Shown here piece after piece: positions 54,972-64,000 of a stretch of DNA of 64,000 nt (the first letter of the stretch is position 1; the number at the start of each line of letters is the position of its first letter). The translations under genes and the position numbers were made by a program. The notes beneath the pieces are model-generated. The model saw nothing but the letters and a program-made list of their open reading frames with translations. It searched no databases and was not told where the DNA came from. This stretch comes from Rheinheimera lutimaris. GTDB lineage: Bacteria > Pseudomonadota > Gammaproteobacteria > Enterobacterales > Alteromonadaceae. The stretch lies in contig NZ_JABSOD010000009.1 of assembly GCF_013283795.1 (NCBI RefSeq), positions 62,001 through 126,000 on the forward strand, read 5' to 3'.

Positions 54972-56168
54972 ATGTCTGCCTTAGCCGCTGTAGCAACTGA
55001 ACTTGAACCTTTTTTACAACAATTGAGCAGCGCCATAATCGACCGGCAATTGCATAAACTGGTATTGAGTAAATATCATGGCTCTGAGCCGTTAAAACAG
55101 CTGCAGGTTCGTCCTGTCATGCTGAAACAACAATGGCAACTCAGCTTTACCTATAAATACCAAACTAACGATGTGACGCGTAATTTCAGTGCCGATGCTG
55201 CGCTTGGCGAAATAACAACCTTGCTGGGCCAGAGTTTCAGCGCGGCCAATTTGTTTACCGCAGAAACTGAAGTGCAACTGACGATCAGTAAAAAAGGTAA
55301 GGTGTTGTATCAACAAAAACGCCTGAGTCAGCCGTTGCACACGGCGCAAACTGAGCATAACCGTGATAAACAGCGTTATTTAACGCTGCAGCGACCGTTT
55401 TTGCGCGAGTTAGGGGTAACCGATGCCCAGCAGCAGTTGATCCCCGCCATGTCGCGAAAATGGAAGCAGATTAATAAGTTTATTGAAATTTTCTCCGGCG
55501 CTGTGCAAGACACCGGACTGAGCGCTAAAAAGCAATTACACATCGCCGATTTTGGCTCCGGCAAGGCTTACTTAACCTTTGCCGTGCATGATTACTTAAC
55601 CAACACCCTGGCTCTGGATGCTAAAGTGACCGGAGTGGAGCTGCGGCAAAACCTGGTCGATTTATGTAACGGCACCGCGACCAAGCTTGGCTTAAGCGGT
55701 ATTCAGTTTGAACAGGGCGACGTAAAGCATTTTAAAGCCCGTGGTATCAACGTAATGATAGCGCTGCATGCCTGTGACACCGCTACCGACTATGCCATTC
55801 ATATGGGCATTGCTACCGGTGCTGAGATTATTATGTGCTCACCGTGCTGTCACAAGCAAATCCGGCCGCAAATACAACTGCCACAAGTATTGGCACCAAT
55901 GTTAGTGCACGGTATTCACCTGGGCCAGGAAGCCGAAATGGTTACCGATAGCCTGCGGGCGTTACTGTTGGAAGCGCACGGCTATGATACCAAGGTGTTT
56001 GAGTTTATTTCGCTGGAGCATACCAGCAAAAATAAGATGATCCTCGCGACTAAACGTAAGCAGCCGCGGGATAACACTAAAATATTGCAGCAAATCGCCG
56101 CTATTAAGCAGTTTTACGGCATCACTGAACATTGCCTGGAAAGCTTGTTGCTGCAAGAACAGCATTAA
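54972..56168 (+). CDS. Class I SAM-dependent methyltransferase (Methyltransf_32 type)
   Basis: A 398-residue protein with an unassigned N-terminal part (1-170) and a C-terminal Rossmann methyltransferase: SAM motif I IADFGSGKAYLTFA (about 191-204), an acidic post-I residue in VTGVELRQ, and the CSPCCHKQI segment typical of a family related to eukaryotic GSTCD. The substrate is not known; RNA is possible. Its TAA stop overlaps the stop of the opposing gene within one TTAA. Confidence 0.82.
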   Translation: MSALAAVATELEPFLQQLSSAIIDRQLHKLVLSKYHGSEPLKQLQVRPVMLKQQWQLSFTYKYQTNDVTRNFSADAALGEITTLLGQSFSAANLFTAETEVQLTISKKGKVLYQQKRLSQPLHTAQTEHNRDKQRYLTLQRPFLRELGVTDAQQQLIPAMSRKWKQINKFIEIFSGAVQDTGLSAKKQLHIADFGSGKAYLTFAVHDYLTNTLALDAKVTGVELRQNLVDLCNGTATKLGLSGIQFEQGDVKHFKARGINVMIALHACDTATDYAIHMGIATGAEIIMCSPCCHKQIRPQIQLPQVLAPMLVHGIHLGQEAEMVTDSLRALLLEAHGYDTKVFEFISLEHTSKNKMILATKRKQPRDNTKILQQIAAIKQFYGITEHCLESLLLQEQH

Positions 56169-56980
56169 TTCTCATGCTGCCGGTTTTGCGCTTTGTAGCG
56201 TAAACCTTGCCCAAGCAGGTAAAAATACTCCAGCCAAACTTGGCTAAGCGCATCGCACAGCGGATCAGCCGGATAAATGCCGGCTGCCGCTGCTTTGCCT
56301 TTTTGTGTTCCTGATACCAGAAAGTTATTTTTCAGCGGCTGGCGTTGCAGCACTTTTTCAAAGGCTCTGGCGGCCATTTCTTCCGGCATGGCCAAATACA
56401 GCCGGTTGCGATTGGCATCCAGTTGCCGACAATGGCGAAAAAATTCGCTTTCATGTTCACCGTCCGCCGACAAGTACAATAATTTGTAGGCAGAACCGAG
56501 TAACTCATTGAGATAATGCGGAATAATCGGCAGGCTCTGCAGCCATGCTGAGCTGGAAAACTGGTTACGCGTAGCGTTTTTGCCAAACATTTTGCCGGCA
56601 ATATAATGGTCAAAGGCATGAAACCACTCATGTACCAGGCTGCCGCCGCCGGCATTTTTTGCCAGTGCCAAAATACGCCCCTGTGGCTGATAGTGCGCAC
56701 AAACCCCTGGTTGGCCGCCAATGCCAAAGGTAATCGCTAAACTGCCGTTAAGTGAGATCACTTGTGGTGGTACCTGCAGTAACTGCTGTAAATCACAAAA
56801 GGCATCAAAGAATAAATTGGCTGCCAGTTGCAACTCTTCAGCGGTTACCCAGCGCCCGATATGAATGCTGTTAAAACCAAAAATCTTAACCAGGTCGGCA
56901 AAGCTGACGTCGGCGCCACCACGATGCGGCGGGCCGTTGCGATAATACTTACGCTGAATGCGCGGAACGGAAATTGTCAT
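56165..56980 (-). CDS. CLCA_X-like putative metallopeptidase-fold protein
   Basis: A 271-residue cytoplasmic-looking protein that fits the CLCA_X family. HEWFHAFDHY (about 116-125) is a zincin-type HExxH motif, and SFADLVKIFGFNSIHIGRWV at the N-terminus resembles LPD1-type domains found in polyvalent phage and mobile-element proteins. Peptidase activity is not shown. It converges on the methyltransferase gene with overlapping stop codons. Confidence 0.77.
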   Translation of the reverse strand: MTISVPRIQRKYYRNGPPHRGGADVSFADLVKIFGFNSIHIGRWVTAEELQLAANLFFDAFCDLQQLLQVPPQVISLNGSLAITFGIGGQPGVCAHYQPQGRILALAKNAGGGSLVHEWFHAFDHYIAGKMFGKNATRNQFSSSAWLQSLPIIPHYLNELLGSAYKLLYLSADGEHESEFFRHCRQLDANRNRLYLAMPEEMAARAFEKVLQRQPLKNNFLVSGTQKGKAAAAGIYPADPLCDALSQVWLEYFYLLGQGLRYKAQNRQHEN

Positions 56981-57143
56981 CTGCTGATGATAGCGATAAT
57001 TGGTATTTGGCGAAATACTCCGGGTTGTTCAAACCAGCGATAAAAACCGGGGTTTAGTCGCAGTACTTTTATCAGCCGATTGCCAAGCGGGCAGCAGCAA
57101 GGTAGTTTGCTGTTATAACAATACCGAAAATCATGGGAGCAAC

Positions 57144-59840
57144 ATGCGCAGTAACATCCGGCGGACCTTTATTCTCAGTGCTATTTTTGCAGCTTTAGGC
57201 AGCAGCTTTACAGTGTCGGCGTTGCCGGAATTTCCCGGTAGCCAATACAACAACAGCGTACCTGATACACAGCAAGTGCTGGGTTATAAATTGGGTAGCC
57301 GTATCTCAGAGCCTGCGGCCATCCGGCAGTATTTTATGACGTTGGCGGCGCAGTATCCGCAGCAACTTAAGCTGGTACCTTATGGCGAAAGCTGGCAGGG
57401 GCGACAGCTGTTTTATGTGGTGATAGGCTCAGCGCAAAATATCGCCCGTTTGGATCAACTTGAACAGAATATGCGCCGCCTGGCAGATCCGGTTAACACC
57501 AGCGAGGCAGACGCTAAAGCCCTGATTGCACAGCAACCGGCGTCAGTATGGATTGCCAATACTTTGCACGGCAATGAACTTAGCCCGGCGGAGTCCTCTA
57601 TGGCACTGGCCTGGCACTTGTTAGCCGACCAAAGTGAGTTTACCGCTAATATTTTGGCCAATACGCTGGTGTATATTGATCCATTGCAAAACCCGGATGG
57701 CCACCATCGTTTTGTCAGCCGCTACTACGCTACCGCCGGTATGGAGCATTCAGACGATCGCTTGTCTGCCGAGCAAAACGAGCCCTGGCCCAATGGCCGC
57801 AGCAACCATTATTTGTTTGATATGAACCGCGACTGGATCAGCTTAACCCAGCCGGAAAACCGTGGCCGGGTAAAAGCGTTACAACGTGTCTATCCGCTGC
57901 TGTTTGTCGACTCGCATGAAATGGGCGGCGATATGACATACTACTTCAGCCCGGAGGCTGAGCCTTATAACCCGCATATTCAGCAGGCACAGCGGGAAGT
58001 ATTAAACTGGGTGGGGCAAAACAATGCCAAATGGTTTGACCGCTTTGGTTATCACTATTTTACCCGCGAAATTTTTGATGCGTTTTACCCGGGTTATGGC
58101 GCCAGTTGGCCGCTGTATCAGGGCAGTATTGCCATGACCTATGAAATGGCGTCGGCCCGCGGCCATCATTACCGCCGCAGCGACGGTACTGTAGTCACTT
58201 TTGCCGACGGTATTCAGCGCAACTTTGTGGCTTTTATGGCTACGTTAGAAACCGCCAGCCAGCGCGCCAAACCCTTGCTGCAACGGTTTTATCAGTACCG
58301 TAAAGACGCTGTGGCACAGGGCCGTAAAGCCAAAACCCGCAGTTATATTTTTCCGGCCAGCCGCGATAAAGCCGGGCATCAGCGTTTAACCGCATTACTA
58401 ACAGAGCAGGGCATCAAGGTTACTCAGGCAACGAAAGCCTTCAGCGCCTGTGGTACCGATTACCAGCTCGGTGCCTATGTAATAGACAGTGCCCAGAGCA
58501 CCTATCATTTGCTGCGCACCTTACTCGATAGTGACGTACCTATGGACCAGCCGTTTATTAAGCAGCAGGAAGCGCTGCGGGCGAATAACTTACCGGATCA
58601 AATATACGATGTAACGGCATGGTCATTGCCGCTGATGTTTAATCTGGAAATGAATGAATGCAGCCGCAGTGTTAACGTCGAAGGTGTCACCGTAACTGAG
58701 CAGCGTATTTTACCCGGCAGCCTGACGCGACCCGATGCAAGCTACGGTTTTATTCTGCCATGGGATGGTATGGACGCCGCCCGCTTTGCTGCCGAAGCGT
58801 TAAAAGCCGGAGTGGTGATGCGTAGCAGCGACTTGCCTTTTACCCATCAGAACGGTACGCGTTACCCTTCCGGCAGCTTAATTATTGCCAGAGCAGATAA
58901 CAATGCTGAGCTTAATCAAACTCTTGAAAAGCTCGCGGCACTAAGCGGTGCGGTATTGCAAGGTGTAGACAGCAGCTGGCATACCGACGGCCCTAATGCC
59001 GGTTCAGCTAATATGGTGCGGCTGCAACCGGTTAAGGTGGCCATGTTATGGGACGAGCCGGCCAGCAGTTTAAGTGCCGGTAGCGCCCGGTTTGTGTTGG
59101 AGCGGGAACTGGGGCAACCGGTAACCGCTATCCGGCCGGCGCAGTTAAAACAGGCTGATTTAAGCCGCTATCAGGTACTGGTGCTGCCCGCGAGTGCCGG
59201 TGGCAGTTATCAACAGGCACTGGGTGAAGCCGGTTATAACAATATCCGCCACTGGACAGAGCGCGGCGGTGTGCTTATTACGCTGGGTAACGCCACCAAC
59301 TTTGCGTTAAGCGGTGAAACACCGCTACTGGCCAGTAAGCGTGAATACAAAGCAACAGATGCACCGGCAGCTGACACTAAAGACAGCAAGGATAAGCAGA
59401 AAGATCAGGTTGCCGGCACGGTACTGAATACTGAGCAGTATCAGCAAATGCTCAAAGCCAAACAGGCCCGGCCGGATTGGGTACCGGGTTTTCTGGCAAA
59501 AGCAGAGGTAGATCAGTCGCACTGGTTAACTGCGGGTTTGCCGGCCAGCGCAACAACAGTGTATGTGGGTAACGAGATTTACCAGCCGCTGGCAATAAAC
59601 CACGGCCGTAACCTGCTGAAATTTGCCGGCGCCGATGAGGTTAAAGCCAGTGGTTTTGTCTGGCAGGATAACCAGCAGCAAATTGCGCATAAACCGTTGT
59701 TAATGTGGGCACCACAAGGGGACGGTATGGTTATCAGCTTTACGCAGGAACCTAACTACCGTGCTTATGTAAATGGCTTACATATCGCGCTGGCCAATGC
59801 GGTGTTGCTGGCACCGGCACACAGTGGTGCAGTGCGTTAA
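57144..59840 (+). CDS. Secreted M14-family zinc carboxypeptidase
   Basis: An 898-residue exported protein. The start is taken at 57144, where a signal peptide begins (MRSNIRRTFILSAIFAALGSSFTVSA) with GGGAG upstream; an open frame of 48 codons before it has no support. The M14 domain (about 45-380) has the zinc ligands in LHGNELS and DSHEMGG and the catalytic Glu in TYEMASARG. A long C-terminal part (about 600-890) holds a glutamine-amidotransferase-like domain (YQVLVLPASAGGSY). It is probably periplasmic or secreted for peptide scavenging. Confidence 0.88.
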   Translation: MRSNIRRTFILSAIFAALGSSFTVSALPEFPGSQYNNSVPDTQQVLGYKLGSRISEPAAIRQYFMTLAAQYPQQLKLVPYGESWQGRQLFYVVIGSAQNIARLDQLEQNMRRLADPVNTSEADAKALIAQQPASVWIANTLHGNELSPAESSMALAWHLLADQSEFTANILANTLVYIDPLQNPDGHHRFVSRYYATAGMEHSDDRLSAEQNEPWPNGRSNHYLFDMNRDWISLTQPENRGRVKALQRVYPLLFVDSHEMGGDMTYYFSPEAEPYNPHIQQAQREVLNWVGQNNAKWFDRFGYHYFTREIFDAFYPGYGASWPLYQGSIAMTYEMASARGHHYRRSDGTVVTFADGIQRNFVAFMATLETASQRAKPLLQRFYQYRKDAVAQGRKAKTRSYIFPASRDKAGHQRLTALLTEQGIKVTQATKAFSACGTDYQLGAYVIDSAQSTYHLLRTLLDSDVPMDQPFIKQQEALRANNLPDQIYDVTAWSLPLMFNLEMNECSRSVNVEGVTVTEQRILPGSLTRPDASYGFILPWDGMDAARFAAEALKAGVVMRSSDLPFTHQNGTRYPSGSLIIARADNNAELNQTLEKLAALSGAVLQGVDSSWHTDGPNAGSANMVRLQPVKVAMLWDEPASSLSAGSARFVLERELGQPVTAIRPAQLKQADLSRYQVLVLPASAGGSYQQALGEAGYNNIRHWTERGGVLITLGNATNFALSGETPLLASKREYKATDAPAADTKDSKDKQKDQVAGTVLNTEQYQQMLKAKQARPDWVPGFLAKAEVDQSHWLTAGLPASATTVYVGNEIYQPLAINHGRNLLKFAGADEVKASGFVWQDNQQQIAHKPLLMWAPQGDGMVISFTQEPNYRAYVNGLHIALANAVLLAPAHSGAVR

Positions 59841-59848
59841 AACAGGCG

Positions 59849-60370
59849 TTAATGCTCAGCCGCAGGTAAACTTTGCCTGCGGCTTCTGATATAGCCCACC
59901 AGATTACTGCTTAAAAACGCCAGTTCCATCAGTACCGCAACCGGTGAACCCACCAGCAAGTTATGGATAATCCAGGACGTTGCGCCAATGGCCATCAGCA
60001 GCCGAACCCAAAGTACATTTTTTTGAAAACTGCCGACAGTACCTACTACTGCTGCCAGATAAGGCAACAAATTAACCGGGTTGCTGTAGCTAAGCACAAT
60101 CAGCAAGGTGGAGAGTGCCAGAAAACAATACATCCAGCGTTGACGCGGGCTTATCGCCGCCACCAAAAAACGTATTGCGGTTAAGCCGACAAAAAACGCT
60201 GCTTCGTACTGGCCCAGTACAGCGAAATGGCTGGCATTAAGCAAGGCAGAGACAAACCAGAATTTCAGCATGCTGGCTCTGTCATAGCGCTGAAAAGCCA
60301 CGATACCACTGATAAAGGCTACTACGGCTAAGCACTGCGACAAAGCAAAACTAATGGTTATGTCCGGCAA
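59849..60370 (-). CDS. YgjV-family membrane protein
   Basis: A 173-residue inner-membrane protein with about six hydrophobic segments, matching the YgjV family (SQCLAVVAFISGIVAFQRYDR, then SWIIHNLLVGSPVAVLMELAFLSSNLVGYIRSR). Function unknown. It ends 8 bp from the stop of the converging peptidase gene, so little room is left for a terminator. Confidence 0.82.
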   Translation of the reverse strand: MPDITISFALSQCLAVVAFISGIVAFQRYDRASMLKFWFVSALLNASHFAVLGQYEAAFFVGLTAIRFLVAAISPRQRWMYCFLALSTLLIVLSYSNPVNLLPYLAAVVGTVGSFQKNVLWVRLLMAIGATSWIIHNLLVGSPVAVLMELAFLSSNLVGYIRSRRQSLPAAEH

Positions 60371-60455
60371 GGAGTTGACTCTGTGTGGCTGATCAAGACG
60401 GCTAGTTTACCGAATTTAGTCGCCATCTGCCTGCAGCAGATGGCATAAGTTATAA

Positions 60456-61925
60456 TCAGGTGCCGCAAAACGTGTTCTTAACAAGCTGCTGTGGCTCAGG
60501 CGGCAGGGCAAAATCAGCATTGGCGTCTGCCAGGCTATAAGGCGTCGCCAGTGCTTGCTGCAGGCGGTTAAACAGGGTTAAATCGGCGTGCTCAGTGGCT
60601 TGTTTAATTGCTTGTGCAACCAGATGGTTACGCGCAATAAGTGCCGGGTTAGTGCTGTCCATTTGCCGGCTTACCAGCGCCGGGTCAATGCCTTGTGCAG
60701 TAAGGCGTTGTTGCCATCTTGCTGCCCAGTCAGCCCAACCTTGCTTGTCGGCAAATAATACTGCCGCACCGGCGTTACTATCGCTTACCGAGCGGCTAAG
60801 TAAACGAAAGCTCTGGCTGAAGTCGGCTTTATTAGCGCTCATCAGATTAAGCAAGTCGCGGATCAACACTTCGTCGCTATCGGTTGCACTGGCAATACCA
60901 ATTTTCGCCGCCATCAGGCGTAAAAATTCAGCTTCATTTAGCCCGTTAAAACCTTGCAGTGCTTCAGTGGCCAGCTCTACGGCCTGTTCCGGTTGCTCAG
61001 TCAGCAGCGGCAGCAGAGTTTCAGCAAAGCGCGCCAGGTTCCAGGCGGCAATACGTGGCTGGTTGCCCCATGCATAGCGGCCCTGGCTATCAATAAAGCT
61101 GTATACCTGCGCCGGATTAAAGGTATCCATAAAGGCGCAGGGGCCGTAGTCAATGGTTTCACCGGCGATACTCATATTGTCGGTGTTCATTACGCCATGA
61201 ATAAAGCCCAGACTCATCCATTTGGCAATCAGCCCGGCTTGTCTGCTAACGACGGCATTTAGCAGTGCCAGATAAGGATTTTCGTCGTCAGCACAATCAG
61301 GGTAGTGACGCTTGATAACATAATCAGCAAAGATCTTCAGCTGCGCTGTATCGCCATGGGCAGCAATATACTGAAAGCTGCCGATACGAATATGGCTGGC
61401 CGCTACCCGTGTCAGCACTGCACCGGGTTCTGCGGTTTCACGCTGTACCCAGTCACCGGTTAATACTGCGGCCAGAGCGCGGGTAGTGGGTACGCCCAGC
61501 GCATGCATAGCTTCGCTGACTAAATACTCGCGCAGTACCGGCCCTAATGGCGCGCGGCCATCTCCGCGGCGGGAAAACGGTGTTTGGCCGGCACCTTTAA
61601 GCTGAATATCAAAACGGTTGTTGTCTGCGCTGATAACCTCTGCCAGCAATAAAGCACGGCCATCACCCAATTGCGGCACAAAGTGACCAAACTGATGGCC
61701 GGCATAAGCATGCGCCCGCGGTGTCGCCCAGTTTGGTAAAGCATTACCGCTAAATACCGCCAGGCCGTCGTCAGAATGCCAATACTGCTGTGGTAAGCGC
61801 AGCTCTGCTGCCAGTTCAGTATTAAATGCCAGCCACTGCGGCGCCGGCACCGGGGTTGGATTGCAAGGCACAGAAAAGGGCGCGCCCAAATCGGCCAGAC
61901 TGTGTTGTACGGTAAAATTGCTCAT
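60456..61925 (-). CDS. selO: Protein adenylyltransferase SelO
   Basis: SelO is a kinase-fold enzyme that transfers AMP to Ser/Thr/Tyr of proteins and responds to oxidative stress. The 489-residue protein shows the family blocks HAYAGHQFGHFVPQLGDGRA, QLKGAGQTPFSRRGDGRAPL (ATP contacts), and the inverted catalytic elements HGVMNTDNMSI and DYGPCAFMD. It ends FCGT, with a cysteine where some homologues carry a redox Cys or Sec. The ATG at 61925 (MSNFTVQHSL) is chosen; another ATG lies 5 codons upstream. Confidence 0.95.
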   Translation of the reverse strand: MSNFTVQHSLADLGAPFSVPCNPTPVPAPQWLAFNTELAAELRLPQQYWHSDDGLAVFSGNALPNWATPRAHAYAGHQFGHFVPQLGDGRALLLAEVISADNNRFDIQLKGAGQTPFSRRGDGRAPLGPVLREYLVSEAMHALGVPTTRALAAVLTGDWVQRETAEPGAVLTRVAASHIRIGSFQYIAAHGDTAQLKIFADYVIKRHYPDCADDENPYLALLNAVVSRQAGLIAKWMSLGFIHGVMNTDNMSIAGETIDYGPCAFMDTFNPAQVYSFIDSQGRYAWGNQPRIAAWNLARFAETLLPLLTEQPEQAVELATEALQGFNGLNEAEFLRLMAAKIGIASATDSDEVLIRDLLNLMSANKADFSQSFRLLSRSVSDSNAGAAVLFADKQGWADWAARWQQRLTAQGIDPALVSRQMDSTNPALIARNHLVAQAIKQATEHADLTLFNRLQQALATPYSLADANADFALPPEPQQLVKNTFCGT

Positions 61926-61940
61926 ATCAGCTGTTCGCAT

Positions 61941-62286
61941 TGAAGGGTTATAGCGCTAGTGTACAGAGGGGCTGTTGCAGATACAAAAAAACGCGTACTT
62001 AGGTTCAGGAAAAGTTGTCAGCCGTTGCTACTAATGATACAAACATACTTAAATATTTTAATTGTAAAACATACATTTGCGTTGGAAAGTTTTGCAAAAG
62101 GCAGTCCAAAAGTTATTACTCGCGCTTTTGAGTAAACTCTACAATGGGTGATGAACTTATACCGATGTTTAGTAAAATGTTGAGCTTGTTAGCGGCGATA
62201 ACAGCCCCACGGCTTGTTGGACAGGAAAACAGTCGGTAAAGAATACCAAATGTACCTAATTCGACCTTGATATTTGGGGCTTGTAA
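61941..62286. other. AT-rich gene-free region between selO and the SIR2-like gene
   Basis: 346 bp without a convincing gene, tRNA or repeat. A 31-codon open frame (62144-62239) is too weak to call. No terminator or integrase remnant was recognised. The region marks a change from the GC-richer housekeeping DNA to AT-rich DNA with a different codon use. Confidence 0.5.
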
Positions 62287-63165
62287 ATGGATTTAAAAAC
62301 ACTTTTGAACAAGGCAGGGCTAAAGCCCGCTTTAGTAATTGGTAATGGCATCAATAGGTATAATTCAGACGATAAAAATAATTCTTGGGAGAAATTACTG
62401 ATTCGACTTTGGAGTAAGCGGGTGGGTACCAAAGCTTTAGATATTCCAATAGGTATTTCACTGACCGAGTTTTACGATGCATTGGATTTAACTAGCGAAA
62501 AGCAAAGTAAGAGCTTGCAAGTCGAATTTTGTGAATTGATGGCTAAATGGCAAGTGAAGCCCCAACATAAGCTAATTGTAGAGTGGGCCTCTAAAAATAA
62601 CGCTCCCATTTTGACTACCAACTTTGAAAGTACTCTTTCTGATGTATTCGATGCAAAAATCAAACATCTTGAACCTAAAAAGTTTACCGATTATTACCCT
62701 TGGGGAAGTTACTATTCGCCAAATATTGTAAAGAATATTTCTGATGACTTTGGTATTTGGCATATTAATGGCCTTCAGAAATATAGCCGAAGTATCAGGC
62801 TAGGTTTATCTCATTACATGGGGGCGGTCGAAAGAGCTCGCCCTTATTTGCACAGAGGCAATGACCGTTTATTCAAAACTGCAGACGTAAATAATTGGCT
62901 AGGTAAAAATACATGGTTAAATATTTTTTTTAAAAACGACCTAATTTTCTTTGGTCTGGCTTTAGATTCAGCCGAGATTTTTTTGCGTTGGTTATTGATC
63001 GAAAGAGCCAAGTTTTTCAAAAAACACCCACAGTGCAAGCGTGAAGGCTATTACTTTCATGTTGATAAACTACCACTTGGTCAGAAACTGTTTCTGGAAA
63101 GCATAGGCTTTAAAATTATTCAAGTAACTGACTATATTGAAATTTATGAGAATCCATGGCAGTAA
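62287..63165 (+). CDS. SIR2-like domain protein, probable defence gene
   Basis: A 292-residue protein with SIR2-fold marks in order: the nucleotide loop IGNGIN (18-23), TTNFE (110-114, in place of TTNYD), HINGLQ (159-164, in place of the H-G loop) and FFGLALDSAE (221-230, in place of the GxSxxD-type end). SIR2-like proteins of this kind in defence systems consume NAD+ during phage infection. No second domain is seen. The gene is AT-rich (27% GC in 62881-62940) unlike the preceding genes, which suggests transfer. The next gene starts 69 bp downstream. Confidence 0.75.
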   Translation: MDLKTLLNKAGLKPALVIGNGINRYNSDDKNNSWEKLLIRLWSKRVGTKALDIPIGISLTEFYDALDLTSEKQSKSLQVEFCELMAKWQVKPQHKLIVEWASKNNAPILTTNFESTLSDVFDAKIKHLEPKKFTDYYPWGSYYSPNIVKNISDDFGIWHINGLQKYSRSIRLGLSHYMGAVERARPYLHRGNDRLFKTADVNNWLGKNTWLNIFFKNDLIFFGLALDSAEIFLRWLLIERAKFFKKHPQCKREGYYFHVDKLPLGQKLFLESIGFKIIQVTDYIEIYENPWQ

Positions 63166-63234
63166 CGGTCGTATCGGCTGTCTTGTTTTTCATTCGTGAT
63201 TTCCAGAAGTTTTATTTTTATAACGGATTAAATA

Positions 63235-64000
63235 ATGACAATTCCCACTTACGACCAATTTATTGAACCCGTGCTTCGTTTTTTAGCTACTCGGCCTGAG
63301 GGTGCGCTTGCCCGTGAGGTATACGAAGCTGCGGCTGAGATAATGCAGTTAACAGACGATGAGCGTGCTGAGTTATTACCAAGCCAGGCACAGCAGGTTT
63401 ATAAGAATCGCATAGGCTGGGCGCATGACCGTTTAAAGCGGGCTGGCTTGTCTAGCTCCGCCAGACGCGGAGTTTGGTGCTTAACGGATGAAGGTAAAAT
63501 ATTTGCCGCCAGTAACGTAGGTCCGTTATCGCAAGGGCAAGTTGCCGATCTTGCTTTTGGTTATATGGATGTGCGGTTAAAAGAAGCAACTTCAACCACT
63601 GAACCCGTGATTACTCCAACTAAAAACGATAGTTCAACGAAAACTTCAAGCCCAGAAGAACGCTTAGGTGCGGCCGTTAAAGAGATGCGCGAAAGCGTAG
63701 CCGCTGATTTATTGGAAACGCTTGCTAAGGTAAGCCCGACTTACTTTGAAACCATCGTTTTAGACTTGTTACATAAGATGGGATATGGCGCAAACCGTAA
63801 TGACCTGCAGCGGGTAGGTGGCTCGGGTGATGGTGGTATTGATGGTGTGATCTCGTTAGATAAATTAGGCCTGGAGAAAGTATATGTGCAGGCAAAACGC
63901 TGGCAAAGCAGTGTTGGCAGGCCAGAAATCCAGGGCTTTTACGGTGCTTTAGCGGGGCAACGTGCGACTAAGGGCGTGTTTATTACCACTTCTGCTTACA
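63235..64000 (+). CDS. Mrr-type restriction endonuclease, 5' part (runs off the window)
   Basis: The first 255 codons of a type IV restriction enzyme. An N-terminal Mrr winged-helix domain (about 5-95, with RIGWAHDRLKRAGL and RGVWCLTDEG) leads by a Ser/Thr-rich linker to the PD-(D/E)xK Mrr catalytic domain: FETIVLDLLHKMGYG, GSGDGGIDGVI (Asp203) and VQAKRW (Gln219-x-Lys221). Mrr cuts methylated or otherwise modified DNA. The gene continues beyond base 64000. Confidence 0.88.
   Translation, partial: MTIPTYDQFIEPVLRFLATRPEGALAREVYEAAAEIMQLTDDERAELLPSQAQQVYKNRIGWAHDRLKRAGLSSSARRGVWCLTDEGKIFAASNVGPLSQGQVADLAFGYMDVRLKEATSTTEPVITPTKNDSSTKTSSPEERLGAAVKEMRESVAADLLETLAKVSPTYFETIVLDLLHKMGYGANRNDLQRVGGSGDGGIDGVISLDKLGLEKVYVQAKRWQSSVGRPEIQGFYGALAGQRATKGVFITTSAY

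Noticed and set aside
62144-62239. 31-codon open frame with ATG upstream of the SIR2-like gene
   Set aside because: Very short, no good ribosome site, no recognised similarity; likely chance in non-coding DNA.

Overview
The window is a contiguous piece of a gammaproteobacterial chromosome. Several blocks keep the gene order known from E. coli and Shewanella: uvrC-pgsA followed by Gly/Cys/Leu tRNAs, fldA-ybfE-ybfF beside seqA-pgm with fur close by, msrC-proQ-prc, and pyrD-zapC. The Liu-type control of etf and bkd genes, the NAD-glutamate dehydrogenase next to pyrD, and a SonM-like borosin methyltransferase point to an Alteromonadales/Rheinheimera-like aquatic bacterium. The genus is an inference from gene content only. 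Nearly all of the window is coding, and genes are mostly separated by clear hairpin-plus-T-run terminators.

Layout. 1-2.5 kb: 3' part of uvrC, pgsA, a four-tRNA cluster with its own promoter and terminator. 2.5-7.0 kb (minus strand): an SLC13-type transporter with rluF, then a solitary 727-residue tubulin/FtsZ-like GTPase. 7.2-10.8 kb: divergent ETF-quinone oxidoreductase and etfBA, separated by two palindromes that look like LiuR operators. 10.9-19.3 kb: an acetyltransferase, fur, a DUF4442 protein, the fldA-ybfE-DUF2788-ybfF block, seqA-pgm and glycogen phosphorylase. 19.4-22.8 kb: a compact cassette with a SonM-like borosin N-methyltransferase (TTG start), a GNAT acetyltransferase, an 81-residue peptide that resembles a split-borosin precursor, and a TPR-containing diguanylate cyclase.

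22.9-28.0 kb: astE and the branched-chain 2-oxoacid dehydrogenase operon bkdA1-bkdA2-bkdB, with a third LiuR-like site and a strong leader hairpin upstream. 28.0-31.3 kb: a Ycf46-like AAA+ ATPase paired with a Hanks-type kinase. 31.5-35.0 kb: msrC, a small acidic protein, proQ and prc. 35.1-38.0 kb: an NSS and an NhaC sodium-coupled transporter. 38.1-40.9 kb: pepN and a DUF2835 gene. 41.2-48.1 kb: a DUF1302/DUF1329/YCF48-like/MMPL envelope cluster. 48.3-56.2 kb: giant NAD-glutamate dehydrogenase, pyrD, zapC and a methyltransferase. 56.2-61.9 kb: a CLCA_X-like metalloprotein, a secreted M14 peptidase, a YgjV protein and selO. 62.3 kb to the end: an AT-rich SIR2-like gene and the start of an Mrr-type restriction endonuclease, probably the edge of a defence island.

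The ETF, ETF-QO and Bkd genes form one functional set: Bkd makes acyl-CoA from branched-chain 2-oxoacids, acyl-CoA dehydrogenases (not in the window) pass electrons to EtfAB, and ETF-QO delivers them to quinone. Shared operator-like palindromes link them. The most novel-looking items are the borosin cassette, the solitary tubulin-like protein, the AAA+/kinase pair and the SIR2/Mrr pair.
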